From contig CAXXCL010000003.1 of NCBI GenBank assembly GCA_963668615.2, forward strand, positions 558,001 through 622,000: a stretch of DNA of 64,000 bases, read 5' to 3'. Both the position numbers and the translations under genes were made by a program. Shown piece by piece: positions 54,688 to 63,626 of this stretch. Origin of the DNA: JAAYPI01 sp963668615. GTDB lineage: Bacteria > Bacteroidota > Bacteroidia > Bacteroidales > Paludibacteraceae. Below the pieces are notes generated by a model. It was not told where the DNA came from and searched no databases. It saw only the letters and a list, made by a program, of their open reading frames with translations. Position 1 is the stretch's first letter, and each line of letters starts with the position of its first letter.

Positions 54688-55668
54688 TCAAATAGATAAT
54701 ATTCTAAGCGTTGAAAACAACTCATGATCAACAGGTTTATCATCTTTAATTGCCCTTGTAAAAGGAACAAATACTATTTTATCATTAACGACTCCAACCA
54801 TTATGTTACGCTGTTCCTGTAGTAATGCATCAATAGCCGCAGCACCCATTCTACTAGCCAAAATACGGTCTGAAGCAGAAGGAGAACCTCCTCTTTGAAT
54901 ATAACCAAGTATCACGACTCTAACGTCATATTGAGGACATTCTTTTTTCACACGTTCTGCAACACCATTGGCTCCTCCGGTAGCTTCACTTTCTGCTACT
55001 ATTACGATACTACTGTTTTTTGTTTTACGAAAACCGTTCTGAATTACTTCTGTCAATAAATCATCCTTAATCGCAATCTCAGGGATAATAGCAGCTTCAG
55101 CTCCTGAAGCAATAGCAGCATTCAATGCCAAGAATCCGGCATCTCTACCCATAACCTCTATAAAAAACAAACGTTCATGAGAAGAAGCCGTATCACGTAT
55201 TTTATCAACCGCTTCAATCACTGTATTTAGGGCGGTATCATATCCTATGGTAAAGTCGGTACCACACAAATCATTATCAATCGTACAAGGTACCCCAACA
55301 ATTGGGAAGTTAAACTCCTGAGCAAAAAGTTTGGCTCCAGTAAACGTTCCATCACCACCAAGAACAACCAAGGCGTCTATACCATGCCTCTTTAAAGTTT
55401 GGTAAGCAATCTCTCTTCCTTCTCGTGTCTTAAATTCTTCACAACGGGCAGTTTTAATAATAGTTCCACCATGCTGAATGATATTACTTACATTTTGGGT
55501 CTTAAAATCAACTATTTCATCACTTATAAGCCCTTTATAGCCTTTATAAATGGCCTTTACGTTTATCCCATTATATATAGCAGCACGTGTCACTGCTCTA
55601 ATGGCTGCATTCATTCCGGGAGAATCTCCTCCGGAAGTTAACATTCCTATTGTCTTTACTTGATACAT
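54688..55668 (-). CDS. pfkA: 6-phosphofructokinase
   Basis: Glycolytic kinase of 326 residues converting fructose 6-phosphate to the 1,6-bisphosphate. Motifs are GGDSPGMNAAIR near the N-terminus, GGDGTFTGA (nucleotide binding) and TIDNDLCGTDFTIG (catalytic Asp). The Gly in GGDGT fits an ATP rather than pyrophosphate enzyme. The residue before TIDND, Gly in ATP enzymes and Lys in pyrophosphate ones, is Cys here, which is unusual compared with both. Length is that of the short bacterial PfkA. Confidence 0.94.
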   Translation of the reverse strand: MYQVKTIGMLTSGGDSPGMNAAIRAVTRAAIYNGINVKAIYKGYKGLISDEIVDFKTQNVSNIIQHGGTIIKTARCEEFKTREGREIAYQTLKRHGIDALVVLGGDGTFTGAKLFAQEFNFPIVGVPCTIDNDLCGTDFTIGYDTALNTVIEAVDKIRDTASSHERLFFIEVMGRDAGFLALNAAIASGAEAAIIPEIAIKDDLLTEVIQNGFRKTKNSSIVIVAESEATGGANGVAERVKKECPQYDVRVVILGYIQRGGSPSASDRILASRMGAAAIDALLQEQRNIMVGVVNDKIVFVPFTRAIKDDKPVDHELFSTLRILSI

Positions 55669-55697
55669 ATGGCAACTTAATTTTAAATTAATTTAAT

Positions 55698-56576
55698 TTA
55701 TATAGTACACAAACTTTCTTCTATTTTATGTTTGACCTCTTCCATTTGCCATTTCGGAGTAGAGGTTGCCCCGCAAATTCCGATAGACGTTATATTTTTC
55801 AACAAGTCAACATCAATTGTGTCAACTGGAGATATAAAATGAGAATTCGAATTATGGAGCTTACACTCTTCAAATAATACTTTTCCATTAGAACTCTTTA
55901 AGTCACTAACAAAAAAAATCAAATCATGCTCTGCTGCAAATTTACGAATATTTGGAATTCGATTGGCAACTTGTCGACAAATTGTATCTTGATATTTAAA
56001 ATTTACATCTGGTAAGATTCTTCTCTTTATTTCTTCAACCAAATGTTTAAACCCCTCAATAGATTTAGTCGTTTGAGAAAAGAAAACAATATTTTTAGAA
56101 AAATCTATCTTATTCAAATCTTCTGTGCCCTCAACAACAATTGCCTTTGAATCCGTCTGTCCAACTAACCCTTTAACCTCAGCATGTCCTATTTTCCCAT
56201 AAATCACTATTTGATCCTCCGGATTAGGCGATTCTATGTAAGATGTGTGAATTTTTTTTTGCAAATTCAAAACTACAGGACAAGTAGCATCTATAATTTC
56301 AATATTATTAAGTTTTGCCAATTCGTAAGTTGAAGGAGGCTCACCGTGTGCCCTGAGTAAAACTTTCGTATTTCTCAGTTCTTTAAATTGCTCGTGATTG
56401 ATGATTCGTAAACCTTTATTTATCAACCTATTAACCTCGTTTTCATTATGCACAATATCTTCCAAACAAAACAAAATTCCTCCCTTTTCTAATTCTTGCT
56501 CTGCTTTTTCGATGGCATTTACCACTCCGAAACAACAACCCGATGCTTCATCAACATCTATCTTTATCTTTTGCAT
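55698..56576 (-). CDS. ispH: 4-hydroxy-3-methylbut-2-enyl diphosphate reductase
   Basis: Last enzyme of the MEP isoprenoid pathway, an iron-sulfur reductase. The 292-residue protein has the three cluster cysteine regions: GCCFGV (about 13-18), ATCPVV, and a third in SIGICGATSTPKW. Catalytic E and H motifs (RAHGEPP) are present. It starts 13 bases inside the end of cmk and is probably coupled. With dxr at 18561 it shows the MEP pathway is used. Confidence 0.95.
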   Translation of the reverse strand: MQKIKIDVDEASGCCFGVVNAIEKAEQELEKGGILFCLEDIVHNENEVNRLINKGLRIINHEQFKELRNTKVLLRAHGEPPSTYELAKLNNIEIIDATCPVVLNLQKKIHTSYIESPNPEDQIVIYGKIGHAEVKGLVGQTDSKAIVVEGTEDLNKIDFSKNIVFFSQTTKSIEGFKHLVEEIKRRILPDVNFKYQDTICRQVANRIPNIRKFAAEHDLIFFVSDLKSSNGKVLFEECKLHNSNSHFISPVDTIDVDLLKNITSIGICGATSTPKWQMEEVKHKIEESLCTI

Positions 56577-57253
56577 ATTGTCTCTTTACACCTTTCCAAA
56601 AGCCAATTGTTTTGTTCTTCTATGGTCATTTTTCCATTATCTAAAACAAAAGCGTCGCCAGCTTTTCTTAAAGGGCTTTCAGCCCTTGTTTCATCCAACA
56701 AATCACGTTCCTGAATATTCTTCAATATGTCATCAAAAGTACCTTGTTGTCCTTTGAGTTGCATTTCTTCGAATCGACGTTGTGCTCTTATTTTTGCATC
56801 TGCAATAACAAATATTTTCAATTCCGCATGCGGAAAGACAACCGTTCCAATATCCCTTCCATCCATTACAAGACCCTTTTTCTCTCCCATTTTTTGTTGC
56901 AAAGCAACCATCGCTTGTCGCACAAATTTGATAGCACTTACTCTACTCACAAACTCCGAAACTTGAAGACTTCGAATTTTATCTTCTACATTCTTTTCAT
57001 TTAAAAAAGTCTCCATCGTTCCATCTTCTCGCACTTTGAAATCGATATGGATACAAGTTATGAGCTCACGTAATCTTTCTTCGTCAATTTTCCCCTCACA
57101 TAAAATATCGTTTTCTATACAATAAAGTGTTACTGCACGGTACATAGCTCCCGTATCTACATAAGAATATCGCAACGATTTGGCAAGAAATTTTGCCATT
57201 GTACTTTTTCCACAAGAGGAATAACCATCTATCGCTATAACTATCGGTTTCAT
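56564..57253 (-). CDS. cmk: Cytidylate kinase
   Basis: Phosphorylates CMP and dCMP. The 229-residue protein has the P-loop GYSSCGKSTMAKFLA (about 10-24), the YVDTGAMYRAVT substrate segment and the MDGRDIGTVVFP motif. Length is normal. It lies between porQ and ispH, an arrangement known from Porphyromonas and relatives. Confidence 0.95.
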   Translation of the reverse strand: MKPIVIAIDGYSSCGKSTMAKFLAKSLRYSYVDTGAMYRAVTLYCIENDILCEGKIDEERLRELITCIHIDFKVREDGTMETFLNEKNVEDKIRSLQVSEFVSRVSAIKFVRQAMVALQQKMGEKKGLVMDGRDIGTVVFPHAELKIFVIADAKIRAQRRFEEMQLKGQQGTFDDILKNIQERDLLDETRAESPLRKAGDAFVLDNGKMTIEEQNNWLLERCKETICKR

Positions 57254-57275
57254 TATATAAAATTAGATTCTATGG

Positions 57276-58307
57276 TTATAAACCAAATTGGCTCAAATTA
57301 GTAGACAAAGAAATATGGCAAGTTGTTGCTGCCTGATGATAAGAGGCAACACCAAGGGCTATCTCAAATTTATTCAATTTTAGTCCCAAACCTCCGGAAA
57401 ATCCCGTTAAAGAAAAAACATCCTGAACAACAAGTTCTTGACCTCTTTCAAAATTATAAGAAACTGATAACCAGAACCTATTAGAAGGAGGAAGAATATC
57501 CACTCCTATAATAAAATGTCTTAAGAGAATTTGAGCAAAGTTCGATGCATCAGTTGATTCAGAAGAAGATGAACTGTTTGTAGCATACTTATAATTCCAT
57601 CTTTCCAAATTTTGCATTGTGCAATGGAAAGCAAAAGGAGCATGATTTAACTGTTTGCTTATCCCTACACTTATTTCGAGAGGCAACATTTCATTCTGTG
57701 CATATTCGTCATCAGAGTCGTATCCTAAAAATTGAACACCTATATTTCTCGCAGCAAATCCTACTTTCAGTCGTGATTCGGAATCATAATATTGTATTCC
57801 TAAATCGCCAGCCAATGCATAACTGGAATATTGTTCGTATGCCGAGACAATAGGTTTAAAAGCTACACCTATTGTAAAATATTTATTCAAAACCCGAGAG
57901 TAAATGGCACTTAATGCAAAATTTTCTGCCTTAAACTGACTTGTGGCAACACCATTTTCATCAAATCCATCGAATGTTCCGTAGTCAGCCATCTGAAATG
58001 CAACAGCCAAAGCATCTATATCACTCAGTTTCATGGAATAAGAACCTGACCCATAACCTGATCCGGCAATATAAATAGAATAATTCAAATTAATCATTTT
58101 ATTGGTATTAACCGTAAGCAGTGCGGGGTTACAAAAGGCAAAATTGACATCATCACCCACAAAAGCTACATCATTACCACCCAAGGCTGCAACATGTGCA
58201 GAAACGGGATACTTCAAAAAAGACCCAACAACAGTTGTTTCTGCTTGTAACAACAAACAAAAGAAACCACTAAGAAGGAATATGTATGTTAATAATAATT
58301 TCTTCAT
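57276..58307 (-). CDS. porQ: Type IX secretion system protein PorQ
   Basis: A 343-residue outer-membrane barrel with a signal peptide (about 1-22) and FadL/PorV-like beginning: SFLKYPVSAHVAALGGNDVAF and FCNPALL. PorQ acts with PorU, PorV and PorZ to process and attach type IX cargo at the cell surface. The call rests on the N-terminal signature, length and its place directly before cmk-ispH, as in Porphyromonas gingivalis. It is first in a minus-strand operon with its own promoter. Confidence 0.88.
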   Translation of the reverse strand: MKKLLLTYIFLLSGFFCLLLQAETTVVGSFLKYPVSAHVAALGGNDVAFVGDDVNFAFCNPALLTVNTNKMINLNYSIYIAGSGYGSGSYSMKLSDIDALAVAFQMADYGTFDGFDENGVATSQFKAENFALSAIYSRVLNKYFTIGVAFKPIVSAYEQYSSYALAGDLGIQYYDSESRLKVGFAARNIGVQFLGYDSDDEYAQNEMLPLEISVGISKQLNHAPFAFHCTMQNLERWNYKYATNSSSSSESTDASNFAQILLRHFIIGVDILPPSNRFWLSVSYNFERGQELVVQDVFSLTGFSGGLGLKLNKFEIALGVASYHQAATTCHISLSTNLSQFGL

Positions 58308-58323
58308 TCATTAAAAAAACGTT

Positions 58324-58331
58324 CAAATATA
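58324..58331 (-). promoter_or_regulatory. -7 box of the porQ operon
   Basis: The minus strand reads TATATTTG, matching TAnnTTTG, 17 bases upstream of the porQ ATG. Confidence 0.5.
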
Positions 58332-58434
58332 CAAATTTTTTCATGAAAAACTCAGGGTCTAAAATGCCAAACACAATTTTAATGAATTTTTATTAAAAGA
58401 GACTTATATTGTAACTAAATATTAAAAAAAATAC

Positions 58435-58442
58435 TACATTTG
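58435..58442 (+). promoter_or_regulatory. -7 box of the hflX leader
   Basis: TACATTTG followed by CGAG matches TAnnTTTG. The transcript would start near 58449 or just before and run about 150 bases to the terminator at 58600. Confidence 0.55.
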
Positions 58443-58445
58443 CGA

Positions 58446-58550
58446 GTGGTTAAAAGGGCTTTGAACAAAAGCTTAAACGAAGAATTGGAAGCTCATGATA
58501 GCGTTGCATTGGTAATTAGTAAGAGTTCTATCTATTCTCTTCCATTTTAA
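58446..58550 (+). CDS. Candidate 34-residue leader ORF upstream of hflX
   Basis: A GTG-started frame of 34 codons (also TTG at 58461) ends with TAA at 58548. The predicted peptide has a mixed soluble pattern: ALNKSLNEELEAHD then VALVISKSSIYSLPF. I recognise no family. It sits between a promoter box and the intrinsic terminator before hflX, the layout of a leader peptide. If transcription starts near 58449, the GTG would be too close to the 5' end, and the TTG at 58461 would be the likelier start. Coding status is uncertain. Confidence 0.35.
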   Translation: MVKRALNKSLNEELEAHDSVALVISKSSIYSLPF

Positions 58551-58569
58551 ACAAAAAAAAATAAGCAGG

Positions 58570-58600
58570 AAGCCTTTCCGATTTTGGCAAGGCTTTTTTT
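58570..58600 (+). terminator. Intrinsic terminator / candidate attenuator before hflX
   Basis: AAGCCTT (58570-58576) pairs with AAGGCTT (58589-58595), an inner CC/GG pair extends the stem, and seven or more T end it at 58600. hflX starts only 19 bases later with no room for another promoter, so readthrough would be needed. GGCTT at 58457-58461 could pair with AAGCC and act as an antiterminator. Confidence 0.65.
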
Positions 58601-58618
58601 AAATCTTGAATAGCAATA

Positions 58619-59836
58619 ATGGTGGAAAACCCAGCACAAATAGAAACCGAAAAAGTTGTCCTTGTTGGATTGATAACTCAATCTCAAAATGAAAGAAAGG
58701 CAAAAGAATATTTGGATGAATTGGCCTTTTTGGCAGATACTGCAGGAGCTGTTGTTGTAAAAAAATTTCTTCAACGGGTAGAATGTGCAAATGCTAGAAC
58801 CTTTGTTGGTAAAGGAAAACTCGAAGAAATAAAAAAATACGTTGATGAAAATGATGTCAGTTTGGCTATTTTTGATGACGAATTATCCCCTGCCCAACTA
58901 CGAAACCTCGAAAATGAGCTGCGAATAAAAATTTTGGACAGGACAAATCTTATTCTCGATATTTTTGCCAAAAGGGCACAAACTGCACATGCTAGAACTC
59001 AAGTGGAACTAGCTCAATACGAATATCTACTACCTCGACTAACAGGTCTTTGGACTCACCTCGAAAGACAACGGGGAGGTATTGGAATGCGTGGTCCGGG
59101 TGAATCGCAAATTGAAACCGACAGACGTATTATTTTAACTAAAATAGCACTTCTAAAAGAGGAACTTATTTCCATAGACAAACAAAAAAGTATCCAAAGG
59201 AAGAATCGGGGAAAAATGGTCAGAGTCGCATTAGTGGGCTACACCAATGTGGGAAAATCTACTATGATGAACTTATTGAGCAAATCCAATGTGTTTGCCG
59301 AAAATAAACTGTTCGCAACATTGGACACAACGGTAAGAAAAGTTACTATTAACAATTTGGCCTTTTTGCTAACGGACACCGTTGGTTTTATCCGAAAATT
59401 GCCTCATGGACTAATTGAATCCTTCAAATCGACCCTCGACGAGGTTAGAGAGGCCGATATATTAATTCACATCGTGGATATTTCCCATCCGACATTTGAA
59501 GAACAAATTGATGTAGTGGAAAAAACATTGCACGAAATCGACAGTTCTGAAAAACTTACCATATTGGTTTTCAACAAAATAGATGCTTTTAAATACGATA
59601 AAAAAGATGAATTTGATTTAACTCCAAAAAAGAGAGAAAATTTCTCCTTAGAAGATTTAAAAGCAACTTGGATGGCAAAATTAAATAAGAATTGTATCTT
59701 CATATCGGCAAAAGAAAAAACAAACGTAGAAGAATTGAAATCTCTCATTTATGATAGAGTAAAAGAAATTCACACTACTCGTTTCCCATACAACGACTTT
59801 TTATTCAATCTGTACGACGAAAACGATGAGTTTTAG
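58619..59836 (+). CDS. hflX: Ribosome-splitting GTPase HflX
   Basis: A 405-residue GTPase that binds stalled or idle 50S-containing ribosomes and splits them, important after heat or antibiotic stress. The N-terminal HflX domain (about 1-180) has TFVGKGKLEE and the linker motif RGPGESQIETDRR (158-170). The G domain has P-loop GYTNVGKST (207-215), DTVGFIRKLP and NKIDA. ATG at 58619 gives a normal N-terminus. A terminator 19 bases upstream suggests regulated readthrough. The gene precedes a DUF4954 gene. Confidence 0.94.
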   Translation: MVENPAQIETEKVVLVGLITQSQNERKAKEYLDELAFLADTAGAVVVKKFLQRVECANARTFVGKGKLEEIKKYVDENDVSLAIFDDELSPAQLRNLENELRIKILDRTNLILDIFAKRAQTAHARTQVELAQYEYLLPRLTGLWTHLERQRGGIGMRGPGESQIETDRRIILTKIALLKEELISIDKQKSIQRKNRGKMVRVALVGYTNVGKSTMMNLLSKSNVFAENKLFATLDTTVRKVTINNLAFLLTDTVGFIRKLPHGLIESFKSTLDEVREADILIHIVDISHPTFEEQIDVVEKTLHEIDSSEKLTILVFNKIDAFKYDKKDEFDLTPKKRENFSLEDLKATWMAKLNKNCIFISAKEKTNVEELKSLIYDRVKEIHTTRFPYNDFLFNLYDENDEF

Positions 59837-59860
59837 TATTTTTGAAAAATTATAGCGATT

Positions 59861-61852
59861 ATGGAAAAATACAGAGCCCTAATTCAACAGGAAATAGACA
59901 TTCTCATTAAACAACAATGCTCCTCCGATAATTGGAAAAACATCATCGTTAAAGAGGGTTTTTCTACTGATTATATTCATAATGTTCATTTCTCAGGCAA
60001 CATAAAACTTGGACTATTCGAAAAAGAATTCACTCTTGGCGGTGGATTAAAAAGGCATTCAGGTATTTATCAAGCCTCTATTCACAACTGTGATATTCAA
60101 GACAATGTATTCATCAAAAAAATAAATAATTATATCGCTAATTATATAATTGAGGAAAATTCTTTTATTGAAAATACGAATCTAATTGCGGTTACAGAAA
60201 ACACAAGTTTTGGTAATGGAACAAAAATTTCGGTTCTGAATGAAGGTGGTGGTCGAGAAATCTTGATTGCAGATAAACTATCATCTAACTTGGCCTACAT
60301 AATGGCACTCTACAGACATCGAGAAAAAACTATCAACCGGATAGAAAAAATCATAAAATCATATTCCGAAAGTATTAATTCAACAATAGGAACTATTGGT
60401 AAAAACGTCACAATAACAAATTGTGGCATTATAAAAAACACGAAAATAGGTAATTTTGCAATACTTAATGGCGTTTCAAAACTTACCAATGGTAGTATTA
60501 ATAGCAATAAGAGTGACCCCGCTTTTATGGGAGATAATGTTGTTGCTAATAACTTTATCGTATCTTCCGGAGTAAAAATAACAGAAGGGGCTCTTTTGGA
60601 AAACTGCTTCATCGGACAAGCATCGTTGGTCGGAAAAAACTTCTCTATCTACGACTCTGTGCTCTTCTGCAACAGCCAAGCATTTCACGGAGAAGCATGT
60701 GCCATTTTTGGTGGACCATTTACGGTTTCTCACCACAAATCAACCCTACTCATTGGGGGAATGTTCTCATTTTTCAATGCAGGTAGTGGTTCGAATCAAA
60801 GTAATCACATGTACAAACTTGGGCCGGTGCATCAAGGAATTATAGAACGCGGTTCTAAAGCAACTAGCGATTCCTACATCATGTGGCCTGCCAAAATAGG
60901 AGCATTTTCTTTAGTTATGGGAAGACATTACTCTAATTGCGACTCCTCAAATCTTCCTTTTTCTTATTTGGTCGAAAATAACGGTGAAACCTATATCATA
61001 CCCGGTATAGCCTTACAAAGAGTCGGAACTATTCGCGACGCACAAAAATGGGGTAAAAGAGACAACCGAAAGGACAAAAATTTACTAGATCAAATAAATT
61101 TAGAATTATTTACACCATACACAATTGGAAAAATATATAAAGGACTCGATATTTTGAAGTCCATTCAACGTGAATCAAAAGAGAAAGGCGGCATACATAG
61201 TTATCAAAATGCAAAAATCAAAGAATCAGCACTTTCGAATGGAATCAAATATTACGAAACTGCCATTATTCAATACCTAGGCAATAGCATTAGCAAACGA
61301 CTCCAAGAAAATTCATTTTCTACTATACAAGATTTTCATACTGTTCTTGGTACGGAAACAGAAAAAGGAAAGGGCGATTGGGTTGATATTTCAGGTCTTA
61401 TCGCTCCAAAATCAGAAATCGATAGCCTGATGGATGATATCGATGATAAAACGATAAACAATATTGATTCAATAAATGACCATCTTTTTACTATAAACAA
61501 GACTTACGATGCCTATCAGTGGACTTGGACTTGCGATAAATTGGAAAAACTTTTAGCAAAAAAAATAGATAAAATTCTTCCATCAGACATCACCTCTCTT
61601 CTTGAAAAATGGATAGAAAGTATTACCGAGCTAAACAAACTATTATACATTGATGCAAAAAAAGAATTTGCCGTAAATGCTCAAATAGGATTCGGAACTG
61701 ATGGCAATGAAGACGAAAAGAAAGCAGATTTTATAAATGTTCGTGGTCACTTGGAAGAAAATCCATTTGTAAAATACTTAAAAAACGATACGCTCGAAAA
61801 AACATCTTTAGCAAAAAAATTAATTAATAGAATTTCTCTCATAAAATGTTAA
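59861..61852 (+). CDS. DUF4954 family protein with left-handed beta-helix region
   Basis: A 663-residue protein of a family largely confined to Bacteroidota. Residues about 75-360 show hexapeptide-like repeats of the left-handed beta-helix found in acyl- and nucleotidyl-transferases, such as NVTITNCGIIKNTKIGNFAI. The C-terminal third is mostly helical with acidic segments. No signal peptide is seen, so it is probably cytoplasmic. Known beta-helix enzymes bind CoA esters or sugar nucleotides; the role here is unknown. It overlaps the next gene by seven bases, suggesting coupled expression. Confidence 0.85.
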   Translation: MEKYRALIQQEIDILIKQQCSSDNWKNIIVKEGFSTDYIHNVHFSGNIKLGLFEKEFTLGGGLKRHSGIYQASIHNCDIQDNVFIKKINNYIANYIIEENSFIENTNLIAVTENTSFGNGTKISVLNEGGGREILIADKLSSNLAYIMALYRHREKTINRIEKIIKSYSESINSTIGTIGKNVTITNCGIIKNTKIGNFAILNGVSKLTNGSINSNKSDPAFMGDNVVANNFIVSSGVKITEGALLENCFIGQASLVGKNFSIYDSVLFCNSQAFHGEACAIFGGPFTVSHHKSTLLIGGMFSFFNAGSGSNQSNHMYKLGPVHQGIIERGSKATSDSYIMWPAKIGAFSLVMGRHYSNCDSSNLPFSYLVENNGETYIIPGIALQRVGTIRDAQKWGKRDNRKDKNLLDQINLELFTPYTIGKIYKGLDILKSIQRESKEKGGIHSYQNAKIKESALSNGIKYYETAIIQYLGNSISKRLQENSFSTIQDFHTVLGTETEKGKGDWVDISGLIAPKSEIDSLMDDIDDKTINNIDSINDHLFTINKTYDAYQWTWTCDKLEKLLAKKIDKILPSDITSLLEKWIESITELNKLLYIDAKKEFAVNAQIGFGTDGNEDEKKADFINVRGHLEENPFVKYLKNDTLEKTSLAKKLINRISLIKC

Positions 61853-62631
61853 AATCAAAAATTAGATATACTTTCCAATTTATTAAATATCTCTGCGTTA
61901 GCAAACCCAAAGGAGGGTTTGGTATTCATTCCCCTTTCGTTTTTTATCTAATTACCCAAATTATCGAAGAAAAAAAGCCTTACTATTGCTATAGTAAAAT
62001 AGAAAGACTTCGAAACGAATTAAAAAAAGATCAAAACTCAATTTTCGTTGCCGATTTTGGTACCGGAAAATCATCACAAAGAAAAATTGCTAATATTGCC
62101 AAAAGGAGTCTCAAACCCCGCAAATATGCACAACTATTATTTCGTCTTTCCGTCCATTCTCACCCAAGAAACATTCTAGAACTTGGCACATCTTTAGGTA
62201 TTACAACCGCATATTTGGCCTCTGCTGATTCAAGAGCAACGGTTTATACCATCGAAGGTTCAGATGAAATTGCGAACATCGCAAAACAAAATTTTCAACG
62301 AATAAACATCAAAAATATTCATCTTTTCGAGGGTGAAATAAGTTCTCAATTACCCAATGTTTTGAATCAAATGGATTCTCTTGACCTTGTATTTTTTGAT
62401 GCCAACCACAAAGGAATTCCAACTCTATCATATTTTAATAGATGTCTTGAAAAGATTAATTCACAAACTATTTTTATATTTGATGACATTTATTGGTCAA
62501 AAGAAATGACAAATGCATGGCAAAAAATATATATGCACCCCAAAGTATCCATTTCCATCGACCTTTTTTCAATTGGTGTCGTATTTTTCAATCCGGAATT
62601 GAAAAAAGAACATTTTGTTGTAAAATTCTAA
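61846..62631 (+). CDS. Class I SAM-dependent methyltransferase
   Basis: A 261-residue Rossmann methyltransferase. The SAM-binding motif I is in ILELGTSLGITTAYLA (about 105-120), followed by TIEGSDEIANIAKQN and the acidic DLVFFDANHKG (motif IV-like), where O-methyltransferases bind metal and substrate. The N-terminal FIKYLCVSKPKGGFGIHSPFVF segment is typical of a Bacteroidota-specific group. The substrate is unknown. It overlaps the DUF4954 gene and precedes the cobalamin adenosyltransferase. Confidence 0.85.
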   Translation: MLKSKIRYTFQFIKYLCVSKPKGGFGIHSPFVFYLITQIIEEKKPYYCYSKIERLRNELKKDQNSIFVADFGTGKSSQRKIANIAKRSLKPRKYAQLLFRLSVHSHPRNILELGTSLGITTAYLASADSRATVYTIEGSDEIANIAKQNFQRINIKNIHLFEGEISSQLPNVLNQMDSLDLVFFDANHKGIPTLSYFNRCLEKINSQTIFIFDDIYWSKEMTNAWQKIYMHPKVSISIDLFSIGVVFFNPELKKEHFVVKF

Positions 62632-62644
62632 CCAACCGACAATC

Positions 62645-63154
62645 ATGAAAGTATACACAAAAACAGGAGATAATGGTACTACCAGTCTTATTGGAGGTCA
62701 ACGTATAAAGAAAAACGATACGAGACTGGAAATTTATGGAACAATTGATGAACTTAGTAGTTTTTTAGGCTTATTGAAAAGCCAAGACATAGACGCCTCG
62801 TACAAAGAAGATATTAACAATATACAACAAACCTTGATTCAAATCAACATTGTTTTTGCTATTGATGAAAAAGAAAATCCGGAAATTGCACAGAAATATC
62901 AATTCGACAACAAAAAAATCACATGGATAGAAACAAAAATTGACATTTATGACAAAAACTTGCCTCCGGTAACTGAATTTTTAATTCCTGGAGAAAATCA
63001 AAACTCTTCCATTTGCAACATATGCCGCACAATATGTCGTCGTACCGAAAGAAGAATTTTTGAAATAGAGTTATCCGAAGAACAAAAAAAGTCAGCAATA
63101 TTCATAAATAGGCTATCCGATTTTTTATTTATTTTGTCGAGAAAATTAACCTAA
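62645..63154 (+). CDS. Cob(I)alamin adenosyltransferase (PduO type)
   Basis: A 169-residue enzyme that transfers the 5'-deoxyadenosyl group of ATP to cob(I)alamin or its precursor, making coenzyme B12. The N-terminal ATP-binding signature TKTGDNGTTSLIGGQRIKKND and the later RTICRRTERRIFE motif identify the PduO trimeric family. Length is slightly short but complete. No other cobalamin gene is near. It probably shares a transcript with the two genes upstream. Confidence 0.93.
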   Translation: MKVYTKTGDNGTTSLIGGQRIKKNDTRLEIYGTIDELSSFLGLLKSQDIDASYKEDINNIQQTLIQINIVFAIDEKENPEIAQKYQFDNKKITWIETKIDIYDKNLPPVTEFLIPGENQNSSICNICRTICRRTERRIFEIELSEEQKKSAIFINRLSDFLFILSRKLT

Positions 63155-63207
63155 AATTAGCATTGAAAAAAATATATTCAAAATGTTGTTGAATAAAAAA
63201 ATATCTT

Positions 63208-63215
63208 TATCTTTG
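63208..63215 (+). promoter_or_regulatory. -7 box of the DUF2795 gene
   Basis: TATCTTTG followed by CGAG matches TAnnTTTG, 63 bases before the ATG at 63278. Confidence 0.55.
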
Positions 63216-63277
63216 CGAGCAGTTTAGGCGTTTTTAGTCGAAAAATAACAAACCGTAAACACTTTTTATATATAATT

Positions 63278-63499
63278 ATGTATTGGACGTTAGAATTAGC
63301 ATCAAAACTAGAAGACGCTCCTTGGCCTGCAACCAAAGATGAATTGATAGATTTTGCGATTAGGTCTGGCGCCCCGCTTGAAGTAATCGAAAATTTACAA
63401 GAGATAGAGGACGAAGGAGAGATCTATGAAACAATCGAAGATATTTGGCCGGATTACCCAAGCAAAGAGGATTTCTTCTTTAATGAAGATGAATACTAA
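63278..63499 (+). CDS. DUF2795 domain protein
   Basis: A 73-residue acidic cytoplasmic protein that matches the small DUF2795 family: WTLELASKLEDAPWPATKDELIDFAIRSGAP in pieces, then EVIENLQEIEDEGEIYETIEDIWPDYP. It is widespread in Bacteroidota; the function is unknown. The very acidic C-terminal tail (FFFNEDEY) is typical. It has its own promoter. Confidence 0.9.
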   Translation: MYWTLELASKLEDAPWPATKDELIDFAIRSGAPLEVIENLQEIEDEGEIYETIEDIWPDYPSKEDFFFNEDEY

Positions 63500-63591
63500 T
63501 AGCATTTTTTCTCTGAATAAAAGATTTTATTTAGCACAATAAACTGGAGAAGAATATCGTTATGTACAGAGTATTTTACCGTTTATAAAGA

Positions 63592-63622
63592 AGGCCTAAC
63601 TTATAGGTTGGTGGCCTATAAG
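63592..63622 (+). promoter_or_regulatory. Inverted repeats just before porP/sprF
   Basis: CTTATAGG (63600-63607) and CCTATAAG (63615-63622) form a perfect 8-bp stem with a 7-base loop, ending four bases before the ATG at 63627. AGGCC (63592-63596) and GGCCT (63613-63617) form an alternative, overlapping pairing. Either could act as an operator or control translation. No TAnnTTTG box was found in 63500-63626. Confidence 0.4.
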
Positions 63623-63626
63623 ATTT

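Larger units (their letters stand above)
58308..58618. other. Intergenic region between porQ and hflX
   Basis: About 310 bases without a standard-size gene. It holds the leftward porQ promoter, a rightward promoter at 58435, a 34-codon ORF and an intrinsic terminator just before hflX. The rest (58340-58430) is A+T-rich with nothing recognised. Confidence 0.6.
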
